In this document: positions 26,023-40,160 of the stretch, piece after piece
Layout of the letters: every line of letters starts with the position of its first letter
Numbering within the stretch: position 1 is the first letter of the stretch
Source of the DNA: Calliopsis andreniformis
Taxonomy: Eukaryota > Arthropoda > Insecta > Hymenoptera > Andrenidae
Length of the DNA: 64,000 nucleotides
NCBI RefSeq assembly: GCF_051401765.1
Contig: NW_027480438.1
Coordinates: 1,860,001-1,924,000, forward strand
Direction: 5' to 3'
Notes under the pieces: model-generated
The model's database searches: none
Seen by the model: only the letters and a program-made list of their open reading frames with translations
Told to the model about the DNA's origin: nothing
Translations under genes and position numbers: made by a program

Positions 26023-29000
26023 GGCGTCAATACTCAATCTACAATATTCAATCCTCAATCCTTAATCCTCAATCCACAATCCTCAACCTTCAATACTCAA
26101 TACTCAATCTTCAATCCTCAATCCTCAATCCTCAATATTCAATCCTCAATACTCAATCTTCAATCATCAATCCTCAATCCTCAATTCTCAGTCGTCAATC
26201 CTCAGTCACCAATCCTCAATCTTCAATACTCAATCGTCAATCCTTAGTACTCAACACTCAATCCTCAATCCTCGTTCCTCAAACCTCAATCCTCAACCCT
26301 CAGTCTTCATCCTCAATCCTCAAACCTCAATCCTCAATCCTCAATATTCAATCATCAATACTCAATCTTCAATCCTCAATCCTCAAACCTCAATCCTCAA
26401 TCCTCATTCTTCAATCCTAAATACCCAATCCTCAATCTTCAATCCTCAATCCTCAATACTCAATTCTCAATCCTCAATCCTTAATCCTCAGACCTCAAAC
26501 ATCAATATTCAACCCTCAGTCCTCGTCCTCAATCCACAACCCTCAATCCTCAGTCCTCAATATTCAATCATCAATATTCAATCTTCAAGCCTCAATCCTC
26601 AATCCTCAATCCTTAATCCTCAATCCTCAGTCTTCAACCCTGAATACTCAATCCTCAATACTCAATCCTCAATCTTCAATCCTCAATACTCAATCTTCAA
26701 TCCTCAATCCTCAAACCTCAATCCTTAATATTCAATCATCAATACTCAATCTTCAATCCTCAATCCTCAATCCTCAATTCTCAATCCTCAATCCTCAATC
26801 CTCAATCCTCAATCCTCAATCCTCAATCCTCAATCCTCAATCCACAATCCTCAACCTTCTATACTCAATAATCAATCTCCAATCCTAGATCCTCAATCCT
26901 CAATCCTCAATCCTCAATCTTCCACCCTGAATCCTCAATCCTCAATACTCAATCCTCAATCTTCAATCCTCAATACTCAATCTTCATTCCTCAATCCTCA
27001 ATCCTCAATCCTCAATCCTCAATCTTCAACCCTCAATACTCAATCTTCGATCCTCAATCCTCAATCCTCAATCCACAATCCTCAATCTTCAATCCTCAAC
27101 ACTAATCTTCAATCCTCAATCCTCAATCCTCAATCCTCAATACTCATTCTTCAATCCTCAATACCCAATCCTCAATCTTCAATCCTCAATCGTCAATCCT
27201 CAATCCTAATTCCTCAAACCTCATTCTTCAATCCTCAATACCCAATCCTCAATTTCAATCCTTAATCCTCAATCCTCACTTCTCAATCCTCAATCGTCCA
27301 CCCTCAGCCCTCATCCTACATCCTCAATCCTCAATCCTCAATCCTCAATCCTAATTCCTCAATCCTCATTCTTCAATCCTCAATACCCAATCCTCAATTT
27401 CAATCCTCAATCCTCAATCCTCATTTCTCAATCCTCAATCCTCAACCCTCAGCCCTCATCCTCCATCCTCAGTACTCAATCCTCTATCCTCAATCTTCTA
27501 TCCTCAATACTCAATCTTCAATCCTCATCCCTCAATCCTCAATCCTCAATCCTCAATCTTCAATCCTCAATAGTCAATCTGCAATCCTCAATCCTCAAAC
27601 CTCAATCCTCAATCCTCAATCCTCATTCCTCTATCCTCAATACCCAATCCTCAATCGTCAATCTTCAATCCTCAATCCTCAATATTCAATCATCAATACT
27701 CAATATTCAATACTCAATCTTCAATCCTCAATACTCAATCTTCAATCCTCAATCCTCAATCCTCAATCCTCAATCCTCAATCCTCAGGCATCAATACTCA
27801 ATCTACAATATTCAATCCTCAATCCTTAATCCTCAATCCACAATCCTCAACCTTCAATACTCAATACTCAATCTTCAATCCTCAATTCTCAGTCCTCAAT
27901 CCTCAATCCACAATCCTCAATATTCAAACCTCAATACTCAATCTTCAATCATCATCCTCAATCCTCAATTCTCAGTCGTCAATCCTCAGTCGTCAATCCT
28001 CAATATTCAATACTCAATCGTCAATCCTTAGTCCTCAATCCTCAATCCTCAATCCTCGTTCCTCAAACCTCAATCCTCAACCCTCAGTCTTCATCCTCAA
28101 TCCTCAAACCTCAATCCTCAATCCTCAATATTCAGTCATCAACACTCAACCTTCAATCCTCAATCCTCAATCCTCAATCCTCAATCCTCATTCTTCAATC
28201 CTCAATACCCAATCCTCAATCTTCAATCCTCGATCCTCAAACCTCAATCCTAATTCCTCAATCCTCATTCTTCAATCCTCAATACCCAATCCTCAATTTC
28301 AATCCTTAATCCTCAATCCTCATTTCTCAATCCTCAATCCTCAACCCTCAGCCCTCATCCTCCATCCTCAATCCTCAATCCTCAATCCTCAATCTTCAAT
28401 CCTCAATCCTCAATCCTCAATCATCAATCCTCAATACTCAATCTGCAATCCTCAATCCTCAAACCTCAATCCTCAATCCTCATTCCTCAATCCTCAATAC
28501 CCAATCCTCAATCCTCAATCCTCAATCCTCAATCCTCAATCCTCAATCTTCAACCCTATATCCTCAATCCTCAATACTCAATCCTCAATCTTCAATCCTC
28601 AATACTCAATCTTCAATCCTCAATCCTCAATCCTCAATCCTCAATCCTCAATCCACAATCCTCAACCTTCTATACTCAATAATCAATCTCCAATCCTCAA
28701 TCCTCACTCCTCAATCTTCAACCCTGAATCCTCAATCCTCAATACTCAATCCTCAATCTTCAATCCTCAATACTCAATCTTCAATCCTCAATCCCCAATC
28801 CTCAATCCTCAGTCCTCTATCTTCAACCCTCAACACTCAATCTTCAATCCTCAATCCTCAATCCTCAATCCTCAATCCTCAATCTTCAATCCTCATCACT
28901 AATCTTCAATCAGCAATCCTCAATCCTCAATTCTCAGTCGTCAATCCTCAGTCATCAATCCTCAATCTTCAATACTCAATCGTCAATCCTTAGTCCTCAA

Positions 29001-30073
29001 TCCTCAATCCTCAATCCTCGTTCCTCAAACCTCAATCCTCAACCCTCAGTCTTCATCCTCAATCCTCAAACCTCAATCCTCAATCCTCAATATTCAATCA
29101 TCAATCCTCAAACCTCAATCTTCAATCCTCATTCTTCAATCCTAAATACCCAATCCTCAATCTTCAATCCTCAATCCTCAATCCTCAATTCTCAATCCTC
29201 AATCCTTAATCCTCAGACCTCAAACATCAATATTCAACCCTCAGTCCTCGTCCTCAATCCACAACCCTCAATCCTCAGTCCTCAATATTCAATCATCAAT
29301 ATTCAATCTTCAATCCTCAATCCTCAATCCTCAATCCTCAATCCTCAATCCTCAATCCTCAATCTTCAATCCTGAATCCTCAATCCTGAATACTCAATCC
29401 TCAATCTTCAATCCTCAATACTCAATCTTCAATCCTCAATCCTCAATCCTCAATCCTCAATCCTCAATCTTCAATTCTCAACACTCAATCTTCAATCGTC
29501 AATCCTCAATTCTCAATCCTCAATCCTCATTCTTCAATCTTCAATACTCAATACTCAATCTTCAGTCCTCAATCCTCAATCCTCAATCCTCAATCCTCAA
29601 TCTTCAATCCTCAACACTCAATCCTCAATCCTCAATCCTCAATACTAATTCCTCAATCCTCATTCTTCAATCCTCAATACCCAATCCTCAATTTCAATCC
29701 TCAATCCTCAATCCTCATTTCTCAATCCTCAATCCACAACCCTCAGCCCTCATCCTCCATCCTCAATCCTCAATCCTCAATCCTCAATCTTCAATCCTCA
29801 ATTCTCAATCTTCAGTCCTCGATCCTCAATCATCAATCCTCAATCCTCAATCCTCAGGCATCAATACTCAATCCCCAATGCTCAATCCTCAATCCTCAAT
29901 CCTCAATCCTCATTCCTCAATCCTCAATACCCAATCATCAATCCTCAATCCTCAATCCTCAATCCTCAATGTTCAGTCATCAATACTCAATCTTCAATCC
30001 CCAATCATCAATCCTCAATACTTAATCTTCAATCCTCAATCCTCAATCCTCAATCCTCAATCCTCAATACACA
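26023..30073 (+). repeat. Higher-order unit III (4051 bp), truncated
   Basis: This is the shortest unit between GGCGTC markers. It has a single GGCATC landmark at 27787 and no ACACACAACC element. Near 28138 the sequence jumps from a module like 18912 (TTCAGTCATCAA) into one like 14937 (AACACTCAACC), sharing only a few bases. The unit is therefore a product of a rearrangement junction rather than an ancestral short form. Confidence 0.82.
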
Positions 30074-32680
30074 GGCGTCAATACTCAATCTACAATATTC
30101 AATCCTCAATCCTTAATCCTCAATCCACAATCCTCAACCTTCAATACTCAATACTCAATCTTCAATCCTCAATCCTCAATCCTCAATCCTCAATCCTCAA
30201 TCCTCAATCCTCAATATTCAATCCTGAATACTCAATCTTCAATCATCAATCCTCAATCCTCAATTCTCAGTCGTCAATCCTCAGTCACCAATCCTCAATC
30301 TTCAATACTCAATCGTCAATCCTTAGTACTCAACACTCAATCCTCAATCCTCGTTCCTCAAACCTCAATCCTCAACCCTCAGTCTTCATCCTCAATCCTC
30401 AAACCTCAATCCTCAATCCTCAATATTCAATCATCAATACTCAATCTTCAATCCTCAATCCTCAAACCTCAATCCTCAATCCTCATTCTTCAATCCTAAA
30501 TACCCAATCCTCAATCTTCAATCCTCAATCCTCAATACTCAATTCTCAATCCTCAATCCTTAATCCTCAGACCTCAAACATCAATATTCAACCCTCAGTC
30601 CTCGTCCTCAATCCACAACCCTCAATCCTCAGTCCTCAATATTCAATCATCAATATTCAATCTTCAAGCCTCAATCCTCAATCCTCAATCCTTAATCCTC
30701 AATCCTCAGTCTTCAACCCTGAATACTCAATCCTCAATACTCAATCCTCAATCTTCAATCCTCAATACTCAATCTTCAATCCTCAATCCTCAAACCTCAA
30801 TCCTTAATATTCAATCATCAATACTCAATCTTCAATCCTCAATCCTCAATCCTCAATTCTCAATCCTCAATCCTCAATCCTCAATCCTCAATCCTCAATC
30901 CTCAATCCTCAATCCTCAATCCACAATCCTCAACCTTCTATACTCAATAATCAATCTCCAATCCTAGATCCTCAATCCTCAATCCTCAATCCTCAATCTT
31001 CCACCCTGAATCCTCAATCCTCAATACTCAATCCTCAATCTTCAATCCTCAATACTCAATCTTCATTCCTCAATCCTCAATCCTCAATCCTCAATCCTCA
31101 ATCTTCAACCCTCAATACTCAATCTTCGATCCTCAATCCTCAATCCTCAATCCACAATCCTCAATCTTCAATCCTCAACACTAATCTTCAATCCTCAATC
31201 CTCAATCCTCAATCCTCAATACTCATTCTTCAATCCTCAATACCCAATCCTCAATCTTCAATCCTCAATCGTCAATCCTCAATCCTAATTCCTCAAACCT
31301 CATTCTTCAATCCTCAATACCCAATCCTCAATTTCAATCCTCAATCCTCAATCCTCACTTCTCAATCCTCAATCGTCAACCCTCAGCCCTCATCCTACAT
31401 CCTCAATCCTCAATCCTCAATCCTCAATCCTAATTCCTCAATCCTCATTCTTCAATCCTCAATACCCAATCCTCAATTTCAATCCTCAATCCTCAATCCT
31501 CATTTCTCAATCCTCAATCCTCAACCCTCAACCCTCATCCTCCATCCTCAGTACTCAATCCTCTATCCTCAATCTTCTATCCCCAATACTCAATCTTCAA
31601 TCCTCATCCCTCAATCCTCAATCCTCAATCCTCAATCTTCAATCCTCAATAGTCAATCTGCAATCCTCAATCCTCAAACCTCAATCCTCAATCCTCATTC
31701 CTCTATCCTCAATACCCAATCCTCAATCGTCAATCTTCAATCCTCAATCCTCAATATTCAATCATCAATACTCAATATTCAATACTCAATCTTCAATCCT
31801 CAATACTCAATCTTCAATCCTCAATCCTCAATCCTCAATCCTCAATCCTCAATCCTCAGGCATCAATACTCAATCTACAATATTCAATCCTCAATCCTTA
31901 ATCCTCAATCCACAATCCTCAACCTTCAATACTCAATACTCAATCTTCAATCCTCGACTCTCAGTCCTCAATCCTCAATCCACAATCCTCAATATTCAAA
32001 CCTCAATACTCAATCTTCAATCATCATCCTCAATCCTCAATTCTCAGTCGTCAATCCTCAGTCGTCAATCCTCAATATTCAATACTCAATCGTCAATCCT
32101 TAGTCCTCAATCCTCAATCCTCAATCCTCGTTCCTCAAACCTCAATCCTCAACCCTCAGTCTTCATCCTCAATCCTCAATCCTCAATCCTCAATCCTCAA
32201 TATTCAGTCATCAATACTCAATCTTCAATCCTCAATCCTCAAACCTCAATCCTCAATCCTCATTCTTCAATCCTAAATACCCAATCCTCAATCTTCAATC
32301 CCCAATCCTCAATCCTCAATTCTCAATCCTCAATCCTTAATCCTCAGACCTCAAACATCAATATTCAACCCTCAGTCCTCGTCCTCAATCCACAACACTC
32401 AATCCTCAGTCCTCAATATTCAATCATCAATATTCAATCTTCAGTCCTCACTCCTCAATCCTCAATTCTCAATCCTCAATCCTCAGTCCTCAGACCTCAA
32501 ACCTCAATCCTCAACTCTCAGCCCCCATCCTCAATCCTCAATCCTCAATCTTCAATCCTCAATCCTCAATCCTCAAGCCTCAGTCCTCAATCCTCAATCC
32601 TCAATCCTCAGTCCTCAAACCTCAATCCTCAACACTCAATTCTCAATCCTCAATCTTCAATCCTCAATCCTCAATACACA
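28141..32680 (+). repeat. Copy of 14937-19388 (offset 13204, later 13294)
   Basis: From 28141 through at least 30807 the distance to the matching landmark is exactly 13204: AACACTCAACC 14937/28141, TCAATGCTC 16674/29878, GGCGTC 16870/30074, and the module end 17603/30807. The offset becomes 13294 at 18565/31859 because the 18 kb copy lost about 91 bp. The match ends near 32680, where CAATACACAATCC continues into TCAACCTTCTATAC, a jump over about 680 bp. This is the clearest evidence for a ~13.2 kb tandem duplication event. Confidence 0.92.
29878..30807 (+). repeat. 309-codon module, copy at 29.9 kb
   Basis: This is the exact counterpart of 16674-17603 with isolated substitutions, such as CCTGAATAC for CCTCAATAC near 30224 and a TCAATACAC variant just before the GGCGTC marker. 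It is open for 309 codons of ILNPQSS-like sequence. It marks the start of higher-order unit IV. Confidence 0.88.
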
Positions 32681-34690
32681 ATCCTCAACCTTCTATACTC
32701 AATAATCAATCTCCAATCCTAGATCCTCAATCCTCAATCCTCAATCCTCAATCTTCCACCCTGAATCCTCAATCCTCAATACTCAATCCTCAACCTTCAA
32801 TCCTCAATACTCAATCTTCATTCCTCAATCCTCAATCCTCAATCCTCAATCCTCAATCTTCAACCCTCAACACTCAATCTTCGATCCTCAATCCTCAATC
32901 CTCAATCCACAATCCTCAATCTTCAATCCTCAACACTAATCTTCAATCCTCAATCCTCAATCCTCAATCCTCAATACTCATTCTTCAATCCTCAATACCC
33001 AATCCTCAATCTTCAATCCTCAATCGTCAATCCTCAATCCTAATTCCTCAAACCTCATTCTTCAATCCTCAATACCCAATCCTCAATTTCAATCCTCAAT
33101 CCTCAATCCTCACTTCTCAATCCTCAATCGTCAACCCTCAGCCCTCATCCTACATCCTCAATCCTCAATCCTCAATCCTCAATCCTCAATATTCAATCAT
33201 CAATACTCAATCTTCAATCCTCAATCCTCAAACCTCAATCCTCAATCCTCATTCTTCAACCCTAAATACCCAATCCTCAATCTTCAATCCTCAATCCTCA
33301 ATACTCAATTCTCAATCCTCAATCCTTAATCCTCAGACCTCAAACATCAATATTCAACCCTCAGTCCTCGTCCTCAATCCACAACACTCAATCCTCAGTC
33401 CTCAATATTCAATCATCAATATTCAATCTTCAAGCCTCAATCCTCAATCCTCAATCCTTAATCCTCAATCCTCAGTCTTCAACCCTGAATACTCAATCCT
33501 CAATACTCAATCCTCAATCCTCAATCCTCAATACTCAACCTTCAATCCTCAATCCTCAAACCTCAATCCTTAATATTCAATCATCAATACTCAATCTTCA
33601 ATCCTCAATCCTCAATCCTCAATTCTCAATCCTCAATCCTCAATCCTCAATCCTCAATCCTCAATCCTCAATCCTCAATCCACAATCCTCAACCTTCTAT
33701 ACTCAATAATCAATCTCCAATCCTAGATCCTCAATCATCAATCCTCAATCCTCAATCTTCCACCCTGAATCCTCAATCCTCAATACTCAATCCTCAATCT
33801 TCAATCCTCAATACTCAATCTTCATTCCTCAATCCTCAATCCTCAATCCTCAATCCTCAATCTTCAACCCTCAATACTCAATCTTCGATCCTCAATCCTC
33901 AATCCTCAATCCACAATCCTCAATCTTCAATCCTCAACACTAATCATCAATCCTCAATCCTCAATCCTCAATCCTCAATACTCATTCTTCAATCCTCAAT
34001 ACCCAATCCTCAATCTTCAATCCTCAATCGTCAATCCTCAATCCTAATTCCTCAAACCTCATTCTTCAATCCTCAATACCCAATCCTCAATTTCAATCCT
34101 CAATCCTCAATCCTCACTTCTCAATCCTCAATCGTCAACCCTCAGCCCTCATCCTACATCCTCAATCCTCAATCCTCAATCCTCAATCCTAATTCCTCAA
34201 ACCTCATTCTTCAATCCTCAATACCCAATCCTCAATTTCAATCCTCAATCCTCAATCCTCATTTCTCAATCCTCAATCCTCCAACCTCAGCCCTCATCCT
34301 CCATCCTCAGTACTCAATCCTCTATCCTCAATCTTCTATCCTCAATACTCAATCTTCAATCCTCATCCCTCAATCCTCAATCCTCAATCCTCAATCCTCA
34401 ATCTTCAATCCTCAATAGTCAATCTGCAATCCTCAATCCTCAAACCTCAATCCTCAATCCTCATTCCTCTATCCTCAATACCCAATCCTCAATCGTCAAT
34501 CTTCAATCCTCAATCCTCAATATTCAATCATCAATACTCAATATTCAATCCTCAATCTTCAATCCTCAATACTCAATCTTCAATCCTCAATCCTCAATCC
34601 TCAATCCTCAATCCTCAATCCTCAGGCATCAATACTCAATCTACAATATTCAATCCTCAATCCTTAATCCTCAATCCACAATCCTCAATA
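32681..34690 (+). repeat. Sub-repeat with two deletion junctions
   Basis: It begins just after the jump near 32680 and contains the CTTCTATAC, TCTTCCACCC, CAAGCCTC and GGCATC (34625) landmarks in the usual order. It ends where CCACAATCCTCAATATTCAA runs directly into the ACACACAACC element, only 66 bases after GGCATC instead of the usual ~1400. The right-hand deletion is shared with 50503-50569. Confidence 0.85.
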
Positions 34691-35712
34691 TTCAACACAC
34701 AACCATCAACCATCTATTCTCAATACTCAACCATCAATCCTCAATCCTCAATCCTCAATCCTCAATCCACAATCCTCAACCTTCTATACTCAATAATCAA
34801 TCTCCAATCCTAGATCCTCAATCCTCAATCCTCAATCCTCAATCTTCCACCCTGAATCCTCAATCCTCAATACTCAATCCTCAATCTTCAATCCTCAATA
34901 CTCAATCTTCATTCCTCAATCCTCAATCCTCAATCCTCAATCCTCAATCTTCAACCCTCAACACTCAATCTTCGATCCTCAATCCTCAATCCTCAATCCA
35001 CAATCCTCAATCTTCAATCCTCAACACTAATCTTCAATCCTCAATCCTCAATCCTCAATCCTCAATACTCATTCTTCAATCCTCAACACCCAATCCTCAA
35101 TCTTCAATCCTCAATCGTCAATCCTCAATCCTAATTCCTCAAACCTCATTCTTCAATCCTCAATACCCAATCCTCAATTTCAATCCTCAATCCTCAATCC
35201 TCACTTCTCAATCCTCAATCGTCAACCCTCAGCCCTCATCCTACATCCTCAATCCTCAATCCTCAATCCTAATTCCTCAACAATCATTCTTCAATCCTCA
35301 ATACCCAATCCTCAATTTCAATCCTCAATCCTCAATCCTCATTTCTCAATCCTCAATCCTCAACCCTCAGCCCTCATCCTCCATCCTCAGTACTCAATCC
35401 TCTATCCTCAATCTTCTATCCTCAATGCTCAATCTTCAATCCTCATCCCTCAATCCTCAATCCTCAATCCTCAATCTTCAATCCTGAATAGTCAATCTGC
35501 AATCCTCAATCCTCAAACCTCAATCCTCAATCCTCATTCCTCTATCCTCAATACCCAATCCTCAATCGTCAATCTTCAATCCTCAATACTCAATCTTCAA
35601 TCCTCAATCCTCAATCCTCAATCCTCAATATTCAATCATCAATACTCAATCTTCAATCCTCATTCCTCAATCCCCAATTCTCAATCCTCAATCCTCAATC
35701 CTCAGTCCTCAA
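34691..35712 (+). repeat. ACACACAACC-to-209-type module, frame closed
   Basis: It has the same order as 23572-24600 and 61634-62650. TCAATGCTC lies at 35426, 735 bases after the ACACACAACC element. A TCCTGAATAGTC variant near 35484 puts a stop soon after the ATG, so no long frame exists. The segment then runs through TCATTCCTC and CCCCAATTCTC landmarks to 35712. Confidence 0.82.
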
Positions 35713-38700
35713 TCCACAATCCTCAACCTTCTATACTCAATAATCAATCTCCAATCCTAGATCCTCAATCCTCAATCCTCAATCCTCAATCTTCCACCCT
35801 GAATCCTCAATCCTCAATACTCAATCCTCAATCTTCAATCCTCAATACTCAATCTTCATTCCTCAATCCTCAATCCTCAATCCTCAATCCTCAATCTTCA
35901 ACCCTCAATACTCAATCTTCGATCCTCAATCCTCAATCCTCAATCCACAATCCTCAATCTTCAATCCTCAACACTAATCTTCAATCCTCAATCCTCAATC
36001 CTCAATCCTCAATACTCATTCTTCAATCCTCAATACCCAATCCTCAATCTTCAATCCTCAATCGTCAATCCTCAATCCTAATTCCTCAAACCTCATTCTT
36101 CAATCCTCAATACCCAATCCTCAATTTCAATCCTCAATCCTCAATCCTCACTTCTCAATCCTCAATCGTCAACCCTCAGCCCTCATCCTACATCCTCAAT
36201 CCTCAATCCTCAATCCTCAATCCTAATTCCTCAATCCTCATTCTTCAATCCTCAATACCCAATCCTCAATTTCAATCCTCAATCCTCAATCCTCATTTCT
36301 CAATCCTCAATCCTCAACCCTCAACCCTCATCCTCCATCCTCAGTACTCAATCCTCTATCCTCAATCTTCTATCCCCAATACTCAATCTTCAATCCTCAT
36401 CCCTCAATCCTCAATCCTCAATCCTCAATCTTCAATCCTCAATAGTCAATCTGCAATCCTCAATCCTCAAACCTCAATCCTCAATCCTCATTCCTCTATC
36501 CTCAATACCCAATCCTCAATCGTCAATCTTCAATCCTCAATCCTCAATATTCAATCATCAATACTCAATATTCAATACTCAATCTTCAATCCTCAATACT
36601 CAATCTTCAATCCTCAATCCTCAATCCTCAATCCTCAATCCTCAATCCTCAGGCATCAATACTCAATCTACAATATTCAATCCTCAATCCTTAATCCTCA
36701 ATCCACAATCCTCAACCTTCAATACTCAATACTCAATCTTCAATCCTCAACTCTCATTCCTCAATCCTCAATCCACAATCCTCAATATTCAAACCTCAAT
36801 ACTCAATCTTCAATCATCATCCTCAATCCTCAATTCTCAGTCGTCAATCCTCAGTCGTCAATCCTCAATATTCAATACTCAATCGTCAATCCTTAGTCCT
36901 CAATCCTCAATCCTCAATCCTCGTTCCTCAAACCTCAATCCTCAACCCTCAGTCTTCATCCTCAATCCTCAAACCTCAATCCTCAATCATCAATATTCAG
37001 TCATCAATACTCAATCTTCAATCCTCAATCCTCAAACCTCAATCCTCAATCCTCATTCTTCAATCCTAAATACCCAATCCTCAATCTTCAATCCCCAATC
37101 CTCAATCCTCAATTCTCAATCCTCAATCCTTAATCCTCAGACCTCAAACATCAATATTCAACCCTCAGTCCTCGTCCTCAATCCACAACACTCAATCCTC
37201 AGTCCTCAATATTCAATCATCAATATTCAATCTTCAGTCCTCACTCCTCAATCCTCAATTCTCAATCCTCAATCCTCAGTCCTCAGACCTCAAACCTCAA
37301 TCCTCAACTCTCAGCCCCCATCCTCAATCCTCAATCCTCAATCTTCAATCCTCAATCCTCAATCCTCAAGCCTCAGTCCTCAATCCTCAATCCTCAATCC
37401 TCAGTCCTCAAACCTCAATCCTCAACACTCAATTCTCAATCCTCAATCTTCAATCCTCAATCCTCAATACACAATCCCCAATCCTCAATCCTCAGGCATC
37501 AATACTCAATCTTCAATACTCAATCCTCGATCCTCAATCCTCAATCCTCAATCCTCAACCCTCAATCCTCATACCTCAAACCTCAATCCTCAGCCCTCAG
37601 TCCTCATACTCAATACTCAATTCTCAATCCTCAATCCTCAATCCTCAATCTTCAATCCTCAATCTTCAATCCTCAATAATCAACCTCCAATCCTAGATCC
37701 TCAATCTCCAATCTTCAATCCTTAATCCTCAATCTTCAATCCTTAATTCTCAATCGTCAATCTTCAATCCTCAATACTCAATCTTCAATCCTCAATCCTC
37801 AATCCTAAATCCTCAATCCTTAATCCTCAATCGTCAATCTTCAATCCTCAATACTCAATCTTCAATCCTCAATCCTCAATCCTCAATCCTCAATCCTCAA
37901 TCCTCAATCCTCAATCCTCAATTCTCAATCGTCAATCTTCAATCCTCAACCGTCAGTCCTCGTCCTCAATCCTCAACCCTCAATCCTCAATCCTCAATCT
38001 TCAATCATTAATACTCAATCTTCAATCCCCAATTCTCATTCCTAAATCCTCAACCCTCAATCCTCAATATTCAACACACAACCATCAACCATCAATTCTC
38101 AATACTCAACCATCAATCCTCAATCCTCAATCCTCAATCCTCAATCCACAATCCTCAACCTTCTATACTCAATAATCAATCTCCAATCCTAGATCCTCAA
38201 TCCTCAATCCTCAATCCTCAATCTTCCACCCTGAATCCTCAATCCTCAATACTCAATCCTCAACCTTCAATCCTCAATACTCAATCTTCATTCCTCAATC
38301 CTCAATCCTCAATCCTCAATCCTCAATCTTCAACCCTCAACACTCAATCTTCGATCCTCAATCCTCAATCCTCAATCCACAATCCTCAATCTTCAATCCT
38401 CAACACTAATCTTCAATCCTCAATCCTCAATCCTCAATCCTCAATACTCATTCTTCAATCCTCAATACCCAATCCTCAATCTTCAATCCTCAATCGTCAA
38501 TCCTCAATCCTAATTCCTCAAACCTCATTCTTCAATCCTCAATACCCAATCCTCAATTTCAATCCTCAATCCTCAATCCTCACTTCTCAATCCTCAATCG
38601 TCAACCCTCAGCCCTCATCCTGCATCCTCAATCCTCAATCCTCAATCCTCAATCCTCAATATTCAATCATCAATACTCAATCTTCAATCCTCAATCCTCA

Positions 38701-40160
38701 AACCTCAATCCTCAGTCCTCATTCTTCAATCCTAAATACCCAATCCTCAATCTTCAATCCTCAATCCTCAATACTCAATTCTCAATCCTCAATCCTTAAT
38801 CCTCAGACCTCAAACATCAATATTCAACCCTCAGTCCTCGTCCTCAATCCACAACACTCAATCCTCAGTCCTCAATATTCAATCATCAATATTCAATCTT
38901 CAAGCCTCAATCCTCAATCCTCAATCCTTAATCCTCAATCCTCAGTCTTCAACCCTGAATACTCAATCCTCAATACTCAATCCTCAATCCTCAATCCTCA
39001 ATACTCAATCTTCAATCCTCAATCCTCAAACCTCAATCCTTAATATTCAATCATCAATACTCAATCTTCAATCCTCAATCCTCAATCCTCAATTCTCAAT
39101 CCTCAATCCTCAATCCTCAATCCTCAATCCTCAATCCTCAATCCTCAATCCACAATCCTCAACCTTCTATACTCAATAATCAATCTCCAATCCTAGATCC
39201 TCAATCATCAATCCTCAATCCTCAATCTTCCACCCTGAATCCTCAATCCTCAATACTCAATCCTCAATCTTCAATCCTCAATACTCAATCTTCATTCCTC
39301 AATCCTCAATCCTCAATCCTCAATCCTCAATCTTCAACCCTCAATACTCAATCTTCGATCCTCAATCCTCAATCCTCAATCCACAATCCTCAATCTTCAA
39401 TCCTCAACACTAATCATCAATCCTCAATCCTCAATCCTCAATCCTCAATACTCATTCTTCAATCCTCAATACCCAATCCTCAATCTTCAATCCTCAATCG
39501 TCAATCCTCAATCCTAATTCCTCAAACCTCATTCTTCAATCCTCAATACCCAATCCTCAATTTCAATCCTCAATCCTCAATCCTCACTTCTCAATCCTCA
39601 ATCGTCAACCCTCAGCCCTCATCCTACATCCTCAATCCTCAATCCTCAATCCTCAATCCTAATTCCTCAAACCTCATTCTTCAATCCTCAATACCCAATC
39701 CTCAATTTCAATCCTCAATCCTCAATCCTCATTTCTCAATCCTCAATCCTCAACCCTCAGCCCTCATCCTCCATCCTCAGTACTCAATCCTCTATCCTCA
39801 ATCTTCTATCCTCAATACTCAATCTTCAATCCTCATCCCTCAATCCTCAATCCTCAATCCTCAATCCTCAATCCTCAATCTTCAATCCTCAATAGTCAAT
39901 CTGCAATCCTCAATCCTCAAACCTCAATCCTCAATCCTCATTCCTCTATCCTCAATACCCAATCCTCAATCGTCAATCTTCAATCCTCAATCCTCAATAT
40001 TCAATCATCAATACTCAATATTCAATCCTCAATCTTCAATCCTCAATACTCAATCTTCAATCCTCAATCCTCAATCCTCAATCCTCAATCCTCAATCCTC
40101 AGGCATCAATACTCAATCTACAATATTCAATCCTCAATCCTTAATCCTCAATCCACAATC
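35713..40160 (+). repeat. 4.45 kb segment, copy 1 (offset 10401)
   Basis: The landmarks TCCACAA (35713/46114), CCTAGA (35756/46157), GGCATC (36652/47053 and 40102/50503) and ACACACAACC (38070/48471) all lie 10401 bases apart in the two copies. Length differences are balanced gains and losses of single heptamers, for example five against four TCAATCC units after CATCCC near 39840 and 50240. The match ends where this copy continues CAACCTTC and the other jumps to ATATTCAAC. Confidence 0.92.

Larger units (their letters stand above)
20200..26820 (+). repeat. Large homologous block, copy 1 of 3
   Basis: Landmarks match the block at 38630-45265 with offsets of 18415-18569 and the block from 58210 with an offset of about 38055. 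Shared landmarks are GGCATC 21554/40102/59602, ACACACAACC 22937/41506/60999, the 635-bp repeat of that element, and the 209-codon module. This copy lacks 21 bp near 22735 and about 120 bp near 20945-21000. It keeps four TCAATCC units after CCTAGA near 23695 where the other two copies have three. That groups copies 2 and 3 as closest relatives. Confidence 0.88.
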
